From: Nocardia ninae NBRC 108245
GTDB lineage: Bacteria; Actinomycetota; Actinomycetes; Mycobacteriales; Mycobacteriaceae
DNA: 64,000 nt
Assembly (NCBI RefSeq): GCF_007990755.1
Contig: NZ_BJXA01000040.1
Location: 1-64,000 of the forward strand
Reading direction: 5' to 3'
The notes under the pieces were generated by a model. That model saw only the letters and a list, made by a program, of their open reading frames with translations, was not told the DNA's origin and did no database searches. The position numbers were made by a program, and so were the translations under genes. Position 1 is the stretch's first letter; every line of letters begins with the position of its first letter. Shown piece by piece: positions 7,784-16,472 of the stretch.

Positions 7784-8960
7784 CTCCTACATTTACGACG
7801 CCGTCCGGCTGCCCCGGGCGCGAGTTCGTAAAGCAGGCGGCACGCTCGCCGAGATTCCGCCGTACGAGCTGTTCGGACAACTGCTCAGCGCCCTCGAAAG
7901 TCGCTCGCTCAGTGTGGATTCCGTCGACGACATCCTGGTGGGAATCAGCACGACGGTAGGGGAGCAGGGCGGAAACCTGGCCCGTGCCGCGGCCCTGTGG
8001 GCCGGCTGGCCGGACCGAGTGCCCGGCGGCGTCGTCTCGCGGCTGTGCTGTTCCGGACTCGACGCCATCGAGAGCGCCGCTGCCCGGGTCGCCGCGGGCT
8101 ATGCGGACGTCATCGTCGCGGGCGGGGTGGAGTCGATGTCCCGGGTACCGATGCTGTCGGATCGTCCGGCCATCGCCACCGACACCGACCTCGGTGAACG
8201 CACCGGCTTCGTGACCATAGGCGTGTCCGCCGACCTCACCGCCGCCTCCTACGGCATCACCCGCGCCGAACTCGACGCCTACGCGGTGCGCTCGCACCAG
8301 AAAGCAACCGCCGCATCGACTTCCGCGTCCATAGTGCCGGTACGCAAGGGCGGCACCGTGCTGCTCGACGCGGACGAGGGTGCTCGGCCGGACGCGAGCA
8401 TCGCCGCTTTCGCCGCACTACCAGCCCTGTTCGGAGACGACCCGGCCTGGGAGCGGGTAGCCCGCCGCCTGCCCGATTCTCCGCGCCCGGCAGCCGGCCT
8501 GCACACGATCGCGACCGCGCCACAGCTCGCCGACGGTGCGTCCGCGGTGGTCGTGGGAAGCGTCCGCGCGGCACGGCTGCTCGGTCGGCGGCCGATCGCG
8601 AGGATCGTCGGCACCGCACAGACCGCCGTGCGCTCACCACTGCTGACCGCCCCGGCCGCCGCGGCACGGACAGCACTCGCGCGCGCAGGCCTCACCGCCG
8701 CCGACCTGGACGTGGTGGAGGCCAACGAATCCTTCGCCGTCACACCGATTCTGCTCGCCAGAGAGCTCGATCTCGACGAAGACCTGGTCAACCCGACCGG
8801 TGGCGCACTCGCCGTCGGCCACCCCCTCGGCGCGACCGGCGGCAACCTGATCGTCCAAGCCCTCGACGCACTGACGCGCACGGGCGGCGAACACGCGCTG
8901 ATCACCATCCCCGCAGCCCTCGGGCTGGGCTCCGCGGTGGTGCTGCGGCGTCTCGAATGA
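7776..8960 (+). CDS. thiolase-family acyltransferase lacking the C-terminal cysteine
   Basis: A 394-aa thiolase fold. The nucleophile cysteine is present at about Cys91 (SRLCCSGLDAI). The NEAFA-equivalent reads EANESFAV, and the GHPLGATGG histidine motif is intact. The second catalytic cysteine of the usual CxGxGxG motif is missing: the segment reads PAALGLGSAVV. It may therefore be a non-thiolytic or altered enzyme. The ATG at 7776 has AGGA upstream and overlaps the stop of the LLM gene, so the two are coupled. Confidence 0.85.
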   Translation: MNDSYIYDAVRLPRARVRKAGGTLAEIPPYELFGQLLSALESRSLSVDSVDDILVGISTTVGEQGGNLARAAALWAGWPDRVPGGVVSRLCCSGLDAIESAAARVAAGYADVIVAGGVESMSRVPMLSDRPAIATDTDLGERTGFVTIGVSADLTAASYGITRAELDAYAVRSHQKATAASTSASIVPVRKGGTVLLDADEGARPDASIAAFAALPALFGDDPAWERVARRLPDSPRPAAGLHTIATAPQLADGASAVVVGSVRAARLLGRRPIARIVGTAQTAVRSPLLTAPAAAARTALARAGLTAADLDVVEANESFAVTPILLARELDLDEDLVNPTGGALAVGHPLGATGGNLIVQALDALTRTGGEHALITIPAALGLGSAVVLRRLE

Positions 8961-8971
8961 AGGAACACCCC

Positions 8972-10807
8972 ATGGCTGAATCACCCATCCCCGCAGCAGA
9001 TGTCGCTGGCGCCGACTCCACCACCACTGCGATCAACTCCATTGCCCCCGCAAGCTCCGTTGCCTCCGCAAACTCCACTGTCGCAGGTGGTTCCATTGCC
9101 GCAAGGGCGAATGTCCGTACCTGCCACCCCGAAGACCGGGTGCGCCAGTATCTCGATCGAGGGTGGTGGCAGCCCGACACGCTGCCGGAGCTTTTGCAGC
9201 GTCGGATCGAGGCGGCACCGGACGCACCTGCCGTCACCGATCCCGCCAACCTCGCCGCGTTGACCGGTGCGGAACCGCGAACGCTGTCCTGGCGCGAACT
9301 CGACGAGCACATCCTCGATCTCGCGGCGGTGCTGTACCGCAACGGCATTCGGCAAGGGGACACCGTCGCGGTTCTGTTGCCGAATTCGATCGCGTTGACG
9401 GCCACCTATTTCGCGCTGTGGCGGCTCGGCGCGGTCGCGACACCCATGCCAGCTTCCTATCGTCGTCATGAACTGTCCGGCATTGTTTCCGCCGCCGACG
9501 CGACGGCGATCATTACGGCGGGTCAGCTGTCCGGGCGCGAACTCGCCTGCGAGGCAATGGAAGTGGTGGGCAACGAGGGCGCCCTCTTCGCCTTCGGACC
9601 TGGCGTGCCGGACGGTGCGGTCCTGCTGGACGAACCCGCCGACACCGCCGATCGGGAGCGGCTACGGCGCTACGTCAGCGGACTGACGGTTTCGGTGAAC
9701 GACCGCGTAACCATCTGCTGGACCAGCGGAACAGAAGCCGCACCCAAGGGAATTCCCCGCTGCCACGGCGACTGGCTCGCCATGGCCTGGGGTGTGCAGG
9801 ACGGGCTGCACCTAACTCCGGAGTCGGTGCTGCTCAACCCGTTCCCCATGGTCAACATGGCGGGCTTCGCCGCATCCTTCCTGCCGTGGCTGCTCACCGG
9901 CGGACACCTGGTGCAGCACCACCCGCTGGACCTACCGGTCTTCCTCGGACAGATCGCGCGGCACCGGGTGACGCACACCAGCATGCCGCCCGCACTGTTG
10001 ACGATGCTGCTGCACAACGAAACTCTGCGTGCCTCGGCCGACCTGTCGTCACTGCGGCGAGTCGGGTCCGGTGGCGCACCGCTGCCACCGAGCGTGGTGC
10101 GCGGCTGGCAGGACGAGCTGGGCATCGAGGTGCTCAACTTCTTCGGTTCCAACGAAGGCGTATGCCTGCTCGGCGCGCCCGTCGACTTCCCCGATCCGGA
10201 GATCCGCGCGCAGTACCTGCCGCGCTACGGCGCGCCCGGCGTGCAGTGGGCTTCCCGTCTCGCCGACCGGACGGCGGTGAAGCTCGTCGACGTCGGCACC
10301 GGCGCGACGGTCACCGAAGTCGGTGGGACCGGCGAACTCCGGCTCGCGGGCCCCGCCGTGTTCGGCGGCTACCTGCCCGGCACCGCCTCGGCCGAACCGT
10401 TCGACGACGACGGATTCCTCTGCAGCGGAGACGTATTCGAGCTGTGCGGCCCAGACGGCCGATACCTGCGTTTCGTGGACCGGATCAAGGAGATCATCAT
10501 CCGCGGCGGCATGAACATCGCCCCGGCCGAGATCGAGGGCCTCCTTGCCGACGCGCCCGGCGTAGCCGACGTCGCCGTGGTCGGCTACCCGGACCAGGTG
10601 CTCGGCGAAAAGTGTTGCGCGTTCGTAGTTCCCGCGCCCGACGCGACCGTGACGCTGGACGTTTTGACCGAGCACCTACGCGCCCGCGAGGTGGCCTCCT
10701 TCAAATTGCCCGAACGACTGGAGATCGTCGAGACCTTGCCTCGCAACCCGGTCGGCAAGCTGCTGCGCCGCGAGCTTCGATCGACATTGACCGGCGACCA
10801 GCTTTGA
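8972..10807 (+). CDS. acyl-CoA synthetase (AMP-binding, CoA ligase)
   Basis: An ANL-superfamily ligase of 611 aa activating a carboxylic acid as acyl-AMP, then acyl-CoA. Motifs: P-loop-like TSGTEAAPKG (about residue 253), LNFFGSNEG, YLRFVDRIKEIIIRGGMNI, and the C-terminal lysine in NPVGKLLRREL. Residues 1-45 form an Ala/Ser/Thr-rich extension with degenerate repeats (NSI, NST, ANS), unusual for the family. Two ATGs fit: 8957 overlaps the previous stop, while 8972 is preceded at 8 nt by AAGGA and is chosen. In the operon it would load the acid derived from the cleavage product. Confidence 0.85.
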   Translation: MAESPIPAADVAGADSTTTAINSIAPASSVASANSTVAGGSIAARANVRTCHPEDRVRQYLDRGWWQPDTLPELLQRRIEAAPDAPAVTDPANLAALTGAEPRTLSWRELDEHILDLAAVLYRNGIRQGDTVAVLLPNSIALTATYFALWRLGAVATPMPASYRRHELSGIVSAADATAIITAGQLSGRELACEAMEVVGNEGALFAFGPGVPDGAVLLDEPADTADRERLRRYVSGLTVSVNDRVTICWTSGTEAAPKGIPRCHGDWLAMAWGVQDGLHLTPESVLLNPFPMVNMAGFAASFLPWLLTGGHLVQHHPLDLPVFLGQIARHRVTHTSMPPALLTMLLHNETLRASADLSSLRRVGSGGAPLPPSVVRGWQDELGIEVLNFFGSNEGVCLLGAPVDFPDPEIRAQYLPRYGAPGVQWASRLADRTAVKLVDVGTGATVTEVGGTGELRLAGPAVFGGYLPGTASAEPFDDDGFLCSGDVFELCGPDGRYLRFVDRIKEIIIRGGMNIAPAEIEGLLADAPGVADVAVVGYPDQVLGEKCCAFVVPAPDATVTLDVLTEHLRAREVASFKLPERLEIVETLPRNPVGKLLRRELRSTLTGDQL

Positions 10808-10853
10808 ACGAGATCAAACAAGCACCGTTCAGCCGAGACATACAGGAGTTCCC

Positions 10854-12092
10854 ATGTCCACCAGCACCATTCACCTGCTAGGCGGCAGCCAAACCGATTT
10901 CGCCGTCAACTGGCACCGCGACGGCAAGGGCTTCGACGCACTGGTGGGAACCGTAGTCGGCCAAGCCCTCACGACCACGAACATCGCACCGGACGAGATC
11001 GGCGTGATCCACGTCGGTAACGCGTTCGGGCAGTTGTTCACCGGCCAGGGGCAGCTCGGCGGTATGCCCGCCACGGTCATCCCCGAACTGTGGGGCGTAC
11101 CGGCGGGCAGGCACGAAGCAGCCTGCGCCTCCGGCAGTATGGCGCTGCTGGCCGCAATGACCGACCTCGAATCCGGTCGCTACGACTGCGCCCTGGTGAT
11201 CGGTGCGGAGCTGGAGAAGACCGTGCCCGGTGACGTGGCGGCAGGCTACCTCGGTGCCGCCGCCTGGGTCGGTCACGAGGCGCAGGACACGAAGTTCGTG
11301 TGGCCCACCATGTTCGCCGAGCTGGCCGACGAATACGACCGCCGCTACGGCCTCGACGACACCCACCTGCGCGCGATCAGCGAACTCAATATCGCCAACG
11401 CCCGCACCAACCCGCTGGCACAGACCAGGAATTGGACCTTCACCCCGGACAGCTTCGGCACCGACGACACCGCGAACCCGCCGGTGGCCGGTCGACTCCG
11501 CCGCCAGGATTGCAGTCAGATGACCGACGGTGCGGCCGCCGTGGTCCTGGTCTCGGATCGATTCCTGGCGCGGCGCAGCGACTTACGGCCCGAGGGTCGC
11601 GCAGTGATCAGTGGTTGGGGACATCGCACCGCGGGCCTGCCACTGGCGCAAAAGATACGAGCCAGCGCCGACGACCCCTACGTCTTTCCCCATGTGCGCC
11701 GGACAATGCTCGACGCACTCGGCCGTGCCGGCCTGCCCGATATCGACGCGGTGGACGGGGTGGAGGTGCACGACTGCTTCTCCATGTCCGAGTACATGGC
11801 GATAGACCACCTCGGCATCACCGGCCCTGGGGAGAGCTGGAAAGCCGTGGCAGGCGGCGATATAACGCGTGACGGCCGGATACCGGTCAATCCTGGTGGC
11901 GGATTGATCGGCGGTGGCCATCCCGTGGGAGCGACGGGTGTACGAATGGTGCTCGATGCCTATAAACAGGTCACCGGGCAGGCAGGAGCCTATCAAGTGC
12001 CGGATGCCCGTCGGTTCGCCACCCTCAACATCGGTGGGAGCGCCACCACCGCAGCGAGTTTCATTGTGGAGAGCCGGACGAACCGGTCATAG
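10854..12092 (+). CDS. SCP-x-type thiolase/acetyl-CoA acetyltransferase
   Basis: A 412-aa thiolase of the sterol-carrier-protein-x type, often acting on branched or bulky acyl-CoAs. The nucleophile is Cys91 (ACASGSMA). VEVHDCFSMSEY replaces the NEAFA motif, as in SCP-x thiolases, and GGGHPVGATG gives the catalytic histidine. It starts at ATG 10854 after AGGAG and is the last gene of the operon. It differs from the first thiolase in type, so two distinct C-C bond steps, or one enzyme and one helper, are plausible. Confidence 0.85.
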   Translation: MSTSTIHLLGGSQTDFAVNWHRDGKGFDALVGTVVGQALTTTNIAPDEIGVIHVGNAFGQLFTGQGQLGGMPATVIPELWGVPAGRHEAACASGSMALLAAMTDLESGRYDCALVIGAELEKTVPGDVAAGYLGAAAWVGHEAQDTKFVWPTMFAELADEYDRRYGLDDTHLRAISELNIANARTNPLAQTRNWTFTPDSFGTDDTANPPVAGRLRRQDCSQMTDGAAAVVLVSDRFLARRSDLRPEGRAVISGWGHRTAGLPLAQKIRASADDPYVFPHVRRTMLDALGRAGLPDIDAVDGVEVHDCFSMSEYMAIDHLGITGPGESWKAVAGGDITRDGRIPVNPGGGLIGGGHPVGATGVRMVLDAYKQVTGQAGAYQVPDARRFATLNIGGSATTAASFIVESRTNRS

Positions 12093-12374
12093 TGAAGTCG
12101 GCCCTTTCCTGATCTCGTCGTATTCGCCGACGGTGCAAAGACACTCGGCGCGCAGTGACCGCCGCCGCACGGCTGCCACCTGGTCGATCGCCGGCAACAC
12201 AGCGGTTGCGAATCGTCGTGCCTGTTCTATGATCATCCGGGAAACACCGCGGCGGCACGCCGCATTCACCCGGCAAATCGACGGTTTTCGCTGGCAACGG
12301 TGCGTCGCGGGCGAATGCGATGTAGCCTTCCCACGCGTGATCACTTGTCTGCCATCGAATCTCCTCCTGGAGCC

Positions 12375-14057
12375 GAAATGACCATCCAGCATCCCATTGA
12401 GGACGAGGTCACACAGCTGGCGAGGCGGGTCGAGAAGGCCCGCGGCCGGCTGGCATACCAATTCGATCCCGCGTTGACCGAAGCGCTCTCCGAGGAAGAG
12501 CTGCTGGCCGAACGCGAGCTAGCCGAGAAGATTCGCGGGCAAGACCGTGGCCAGCGCTGGAAAGAGGCTCAAGCCGCCGCATCGGCGGCCGACCGCGCCA
12601 GGCAGACCACCGAAGCGATCGAGAAGGCCGACATGCGAGATCTACTGGTGGCCCGCAAGGCAATTGCTGCGCAGCGCCGTGAGTCGAGCCCGCATGCCAA
12701 ACTCGCCTCGCTGTACCGGCATCGGGCCTGGTCGCTGCGTGCGCTGGCCGGTGTCGTCGGCGCGGGCATGCTGTGGTCCGCGGTGAACGTCCAGCACAAC
12801 ATCGCGCCCGGCGGCCCCGGCGACCCGCTGTACTGGTTCAGCTACCTGCTGGAAGCGATGATCAGCGTCTGCCTGATCATCATCATGATCGGCACCAACA
12901 AGGTGGCCGAGTGGGGTGTCGTCGACAACCGCAAGCAGGTCGTCGCCGCCGAGGTCGCGCTGCTGTCGCTGACCGTCACCCTGAACACCTACCCGTATCT
13001 GCGTGCGGAGCACTGGTACGACGCCGCCGTGCACGCCGTCGCGCCGGTGATGATCGGTGTCGCGCTGCTCATCCACGACGCCGCGAGCGCTCGCTACGGG
13101 CTCGCCATCCACCGCGCCACTGACCAGGTCCGGGATCTGCCCGACCCGGCCGAGCAGATCCGCCGCACGCTGCCCGCGATCGCCAGCTACCGGCTGCGCC
13201 GCTCGGCGGCGGAGGTGATGGCGTCCAACTCCATCGCCGAACTGACCGTCGAGGCCGAACCGGACCCGCTCGCGGAACTGGGCGCCGGACCAACCGGTGA
13301 TGCCGTGGAACCCGAGATCGAAACCGTCGTGGTCACCGACGAGGACGACGCGGCAACACCCGAGCCCGCCGCTCCCGTCCGCTCGGCGTTCCGTTCCGCC
13401 ACCCCGCCGCCCTCGGCAAAGGTGGTGGCCGCCGCGACCCTCGGCAGCGACCTCGCCGACACCAAGGACATCCGCCCTGCGGCGAAGTCCGAAAACGGCT
13501 CCGCACCCAGCACTTCCGACCGCAAGCCCACGGTGCCGACCCCGGCGCCCGAAGAGCCCGCCGCGAAGAGCAAGCCCGCCACCCCCGTGAACGGCGAAAA
13601 GCGCGACACCGACAGCAAGCCCGCCACCCCGGTCAACGGCTCCAGCACGGCGACCAAGCCCGCCGCCGCGGCCCCTAGCCAGAAGTCGGCCACCCCGACC
13701 AAGGCCGCCGCACAGCAGCCCGCTCCGTCGAAGACCATCGCGACGCCGGCGAAGCCGAGCAAGCCCGCCGCCACCCCCGACAAACTCACCGTGAAGTCGG
13801 CGGAACGCCCGTCCGCGACCGCGCCGACCGCCGCCGTCAAGCGACCGGCCGCCCCGGCCGACGAAAAGCTCACCACCCCAGCCGATACCAAGCCCGGCAA
13901 AGACGCGCCCGCCATCCCCACCCCGGAAATCCACGACACCGGCCAATTCCGTATCGCCGAGATCCTCGAACAGGAGCTCGCCGAACTCCAGGCCGCCCGG
14001 CGCCGCGCCCGCACCAGCCGCAAGACGTCCACCCCCGCGGCGGGACGCGACCGCTGA
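12375..14057 (+). CDS. four-helix membrane protein with long disordered Pro/Ala/Thr/Lys tail
   Basis: A 560-aa protein in three parts. Residues 1-110 are charged and helical (possible coiled coil, ELLAERELAEKI). Residues 115-260 hold four hydrophobic segments (LAGVVGAGMLW; LEAMISVCLIIIMIG; AAEVALLSLTVTL; VAPVMIGVALLIH). Residues 300-560 are low complexity, rich in Pro, Ala, Thr and Lys with recurrent KPATPVNG-like units. The membrane part recalls DUF2637/Spd-type proteins of actinomycete conjugative elements, but that is recall only and no other transfer gene is nearby. ATG 12375 follows TGGAG. No function is assigned. The 280-bp stretch before it shows nothing recognisable. Confidence 0.6.
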   Translation, partial: EMTIQHPIEDEVTQLARRVEKARGRLAYQFDPALTEALSEEELLAERELAEKIRGQDRGQRWKEAQAAASAADRARQTTEAIEKADMRDLLVARKAIAAQRRESSPHAKLASLYRHRAWSLRALAGVVGAGMLWSAVNVQHNIAPGGPGDPLYWFSYLLEAMISVCLIIIMIGTNKVAEWGVVDNRKQVVAAEVALLSLTVTLNTYPYLRAEHWYDAAVHAVAPVMIGVALLIHDAASARYGLAIHRATDQVRDLPDPAEQIRRTLPAIASYRLRRSAAEVMASNSIAELTVEAEPDPLAELGAGPTGDAVEPEIETVVVTDEDDAATPEPAAPVRSAFRSATPPPSAKVVAAATLGSDLADTKDIRPAAKSENGSAPSTSDRKPTVPTPAPEEPAAKSKPATPVNGEKRDTDSKPATPVNGSSTATKPAAAAPSQKSATPTKAAAQQPAPSKTIATPAKPSKPAATPDKLTVKSAERPSATAPTAAVKRPAAPADEKLTTPADTKPGKDAPAIPTPEIHDTGQFRIAEILEQELAELQAARRRARTSRKTSTPAAGRDR

Positions 14058-14081
14058 TCGGCCGAGGAAACCGTTGGAGCG

Positions 14082-14996
14082 CTAGATCGTTTGCCGCAGC
14101 GCGTCCGACAGCCAGTAGTGAATGGCGCCTGCCGTCGCCGCCGTGCCGGTGATCTCGGCGGTAAGGTGCCAGTAGCGGTGCAGCCGGGGATCGGAGTCTG
14201 CTGTGCCGGTGAGCAGTGCACGCCGGAACCGGGGAGTGTCTCGGTCACGGCGAGCTGCCGCGTGGGCGTGCACGTACTGGTCGAGCTCCGCTCCCGGACG
14301 CGGCCTTTCGCCGTTGGCGACCAGCGGGGCCACGATCTCGCAGACGTCGGCGACGGCCGTCGCCAACTGCCTGCGGTCATCGATCTTCCCGCGCTCCGAT
14401 CGCCAGATCTGCTGCGTCATCGCCGTTTTGACGCGCGGATCGGTGGCGAGCGCGGTCAGCTCGGCGTAGACGACCAACCGATGCGGTGCGGGATCGCTCG
14501 GCAGCGTCGGCAGATTCATGTCGATGAACGAATCGAACTGCTCGCGGGGCAGCGGACCGAGAATGGGCCGCCAGAATGCGACGGCGCTATCGATGATCGA
14601 GCTCCGGTCGTGTACCGCGGCAAGCAGTTCCAGTCGACGTGCGTGTTCGCCGGGCGGCGCGCATTCGAGAGCGAACAGGGCCGCTCTGCGCCACCGGAGC
14701 GCGTCGAGCTCGGCATCGAGGGTGACGCGTTCGGCCGCCGCGACCGCACCGAGCGATTCGGCACCGTCGAGCACGCCGACAATCGCGGGCAGTGGCAGAT
14801 CCAGCGCACGTAACCGGCGCACCAGCAGCAGCCGGTCCACTGCGGCGGGGGAGTCGAATATCCGATGCCCGCCGCCGGTCCGGCGATACTCCAGAATCCC
14901 GCTGTCGCAATAGAACCGGATCGTCCGCACGGGCACCCCGGTGCGGCGCGCCAACTCGCCGATACTCATCGCGGCAAGGTAGGTGTCCTCGGTCAC
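14082..14996 (-). CDS. MerR-family regulator
   Basis: A 304-aa protein with an N-terminal MerR helix-turn-helix (SIGELARRTGVPVRTIRFYCDSGIL, then GGHRIFD) and a long C-terminal effector region of unrecognised type. It is divergent from the DinB-like gene at 15065, with only 68 bp between starts. GTG 14996 is preceded by GGGGAGG at 11 nt. ATG 14969 begins the domain more directly but lacks a clear ribosome site. It likely activates the divergent promoter, whose spacer is the unusual 20 bp typical of MerR targets. Confidence 0.85.
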   Translation of the reverse strand: MTEDTYLAAMSIGELARRTGVPVRTIRFYCDSGILEYRRTGGGHRIFDSPAAVDRLLLVRRLRALDLPLPAIVGVLDGAESLGAVAAAERVTLDAELDALRWRRAALFALECAPPGEHARRLELLAAVHDRSSIIDSAVAFWRPILGPLPREQFDSFIDMNLPTLPSDPAPHRLVVYAELTALATDPRVKTAMTQQIWRSERGKIDDRRQLATAVADVCEIVAPLVANGERPRPGAELDQYVHAHAAARRDRDTPRFRRALLTGTADSDPRLHRYWHLTAEITGTAATAGAIHYWLSDALRQTI

Positions 14997-15002
14997 ATCG
15001 AC

Positions 15003-15034
15003 TTGAACCTCCCCTCGGGTGGAGTTCCTACCGT
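15003..15034 (+). promoter_or_regulatory. MerR-type promoter with 20-bp spacer
   Basis: TTGAAC (15003-15008), a 20-bp spacer and TACCGT (15029-15034) precede the DinB-like gene. The spacer contains an inverted repeat (CTCC...GGAG), and GTTCC/GGAAC flank the -10. Over-long spacers with a central dyad are the hallmark of MerR-activated promoters. Confidence 0.45.
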
Positions 15035-15064
15035 AATGGAACTTCGAGTGAGAGGGACCGACCG

Positions 15065-15718
15065 ATGAACCACCCCGAATCCATGACGACCGAGCAGATC
15101 TGGCACGCCGTCGCCGCCGAACGCGCGCGTGTGGCCGACTTGCTCGCCGACCGCGCCGCATCCGACTGGGACCACGGATCCCTGTGTGCGGGATGGCGAA
15201 TTCGCGATGTCGTCGCACATCTGGTGCTGTCGACACGCGCGAATCTCGGCTGGATAGTGGTCAATCTGATCCGTGCCCGCGGCAATGTGCATCGGGGCTT
15301 GCGGGACAGTGCCATTCGCTACGCCGATCGCGTCGGCACCCGTCAGTTGCTCGCGGAACTCCGCGCCACCGCACCGTCCCGCTTCGTCCCGATCGGCACA
15401 GTCCCGGCCGACCGCCTGCTGGATGTGCTCGTGCATGCCCAAGATATCGCCATCCCGCTCGGCATCGTCCACGAGACGCCGTCCGTACCAGCCCGGTCGG
15501 CGTTGAATCGGGTATGGGAAACGGCCGACCGGTTCGGCATCGAAGAGCGACTGTCGGGCTATCGCCTCGTCGCGACCGACATCGAGTGGTCCACGGGCAC
15601 TGGTGAACTCGTCCAGGGAACCGCAGGCGCGCTGCTCCTGCTAGCGACAGGCCGTGCCGCGGCAGCCGCACTGCTGACTGGCCCGGGTGTCGCCACCTTG
15701 ACCGCGAACGGGGCATGA
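15065..15718 (+). CDS. maleylpyruvate isomerase/DinB-like mycothiol-dependent family protein
   Basis: A 217-aa four-helix protein. The N-terminus (TEQIWHAVAAERARVADLLADRAASDWDHGSLCAGWRIRDVVAHL) carries the WxxxS-CxGW-xxxDVxxHL pattern of the mycothiol-dependent maleylpyruvate isomerase-like family. A second conserved stretch, RLLDVLVHAQDIAIPLG, gives the other metal-ligand histidine. Family members use mycothiol or bind a divalent metal; the reaction here is unknown. It is divergent from a MerR regulator, so it is probably inducible. Confidence 0.8.
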   Translation: MNHPESMTTEQIWHAVAAERARVADLLADRAASDWDHGSLCAGWRIRDVVAHLVLSTRANLGWIVVNLIRARGNVHRGLRDSAIRYADRVGTRQLLAELRATAPSRFVPIGTVPADRLLDVLVHAQDIAIPLGIVHETPSVPARSALNRVWETADRFGIEERLSGYRLVATDIEWSTGTGELVQGTAGALLLLATGRAAAAALLTGPGVATLTANGA

Positions 15719-15782
15719 ACCGGGGGCGTCGACCACCGCCCCTGTCCGCGCATCAGCTCTTCGAACCTGTTGAGCGCAATGG

Positions 15783-16154
15783 CTAATGCGCGATATCGCG
15801 ACCGGTGCCGGCCGCGTGCTGTCCGTTATTCCGGCGCAGTTCCGAGTTGATGCGCTGTGCTTCGGCGAGCTGGTCTTCGAGAATGATGATGCGGCAGGCC
15901 GCGTCGAGCGCGGTGCCCTGGTCGACCAATTCGCGGACCCTGGCGGCGATGCGCAGTTGGTAGCGGGAGTAGCGGCGGTGGCCGCCGTCGGAGCGTTGGG
16001 GGGTCAGGAGTTCGGCGGCGTCGAGTGCGCGCAGGAAGGCCTGGGTGACGCCGAGGGCGTCCGCGGCACTGCCCATGCTGTAGGCGGGATAGTCGTCGTC
16101 GTCCAGTTTGGCGCCGGGGTTGTCGGTTGCCGAGTCGGCGTGGGTCTGTTGCAT
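15783..16154 (-). CDS. small MerR-like DNA-binding protein
   Basis: A 123-aa protein with a MerR-type winged helix (YSMGSAADALGVTQAFLRALDAAELLTPQRSDGGHRRYS) at about residues 25-65, followed by a short coiled-coil helix (IIILEDQLAEAQRINSELRR). There is no effector domain, as in HspR-like regulators. The first 20 residues are acidic and disordered. ATG 16154 has AGATAGG upstream. The 5' region contains a very stable hairpin 26 bp before the start, suggesting the gene is attenuated or that the hairpin ends an upstream transcript. Confidence 0.75.
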   Translation of the reverse strand: MQQTHADSATDNPGAKLDDDDYPAYSMGSAADALGVTQAFLRALDAAELLTPQRSDGGHRRYSRYQLRIAARVRELVDQGTALDAACRIIILEDQLAEAQRINSELRRNNGQHAAGTGRDIAH

Positions 16155-16179
16155 GAATACCTATCTGCGAAACAAGAAT

Positions 16180-16210
16180 TGGGCCCCGGCGCGTGGAGCG
16201 CCGGGGCCCA
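16180..16210 (-). terminator. GC-rich hairpin, terminator or attenuator before MerR-like gene
   Basis: A perfect 13-bp stem (TGGGCCCCGGCGC paired with its complement) with a 5-nt loop. On the minus strand it is followed by AATTCTTGTTT, a weak T-rich tail. It lies between a 25-codon open frame and the start codon at 16154. Confidence 0.45.
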
Positions 16211-16218
16211 GAGGGGGT

Positions 16219-16296
16219 TTATTCACCATGCCGGTCATCGTGACCGGCTTCGTCTTTCCACATCCCGTGCTGCAGGGTGGGGTGTGGGGATCGCAT
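16219..16296 (-). CDS. possible 25-codon leader ORF (weak)
   Basis: An ATG at 16296 opens 25 codons ending with TAA just before the hairpin at 16180-16210. It encodes a His/Asp-rich peptide with an internal Met start (MWKDEAGHDDRHGE at its end). No ribosome site is evident and codon composition proves nothing at this length. It is listed only because of its position before a terminator-like hairpin. Confidence 0.2.
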   Translation of the reverse strand: MRSPHPTLQHGMWKDEAGHDDRHGE

Positions 16297-16427
16297 CGTT
16301 AGGACTGTCGACCACCTCCAATCCATGGAACCGCGATGCCCGCTTGCGCTGCGATACGCGCTATGCCGTCCGAACGCTGAGAGCGCGTCGGAACCGGGCA
16401 CCGCTCCCTACCTTTCGTGGTGTACGT

Positions 16428-16472
16428 CCCTCCCCTCCGGTGGCGCTGTCGTCAGCCACCCGGAGGGGAGGG
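16428..16472. terminator. 16-bp stem-loop, possible U-less terminator
   Basis: CCCTCCCCTCCGGTGG pairs with its complement downstream with one bulged C and a 12-nt loop. Neither side has a T run. It lies about 150 bp past the end of the minus-strand GAF gene and could stop that transcript. Confidence 0.35.

Noticed and set aside
12642-13946. 434-codon Gly/Arg-rich open frame antisense to the membrane protein gene
   Set aside because: The opposite strand has clear membrane helices and a ribosome site; the low-complexity translation is a shadow.
12375-14057. Part of an integrative conjugative element
   Set aside because: No integrase, attachment-site repeats, FtsK/Tra ATPase or replication gene in the flanks.
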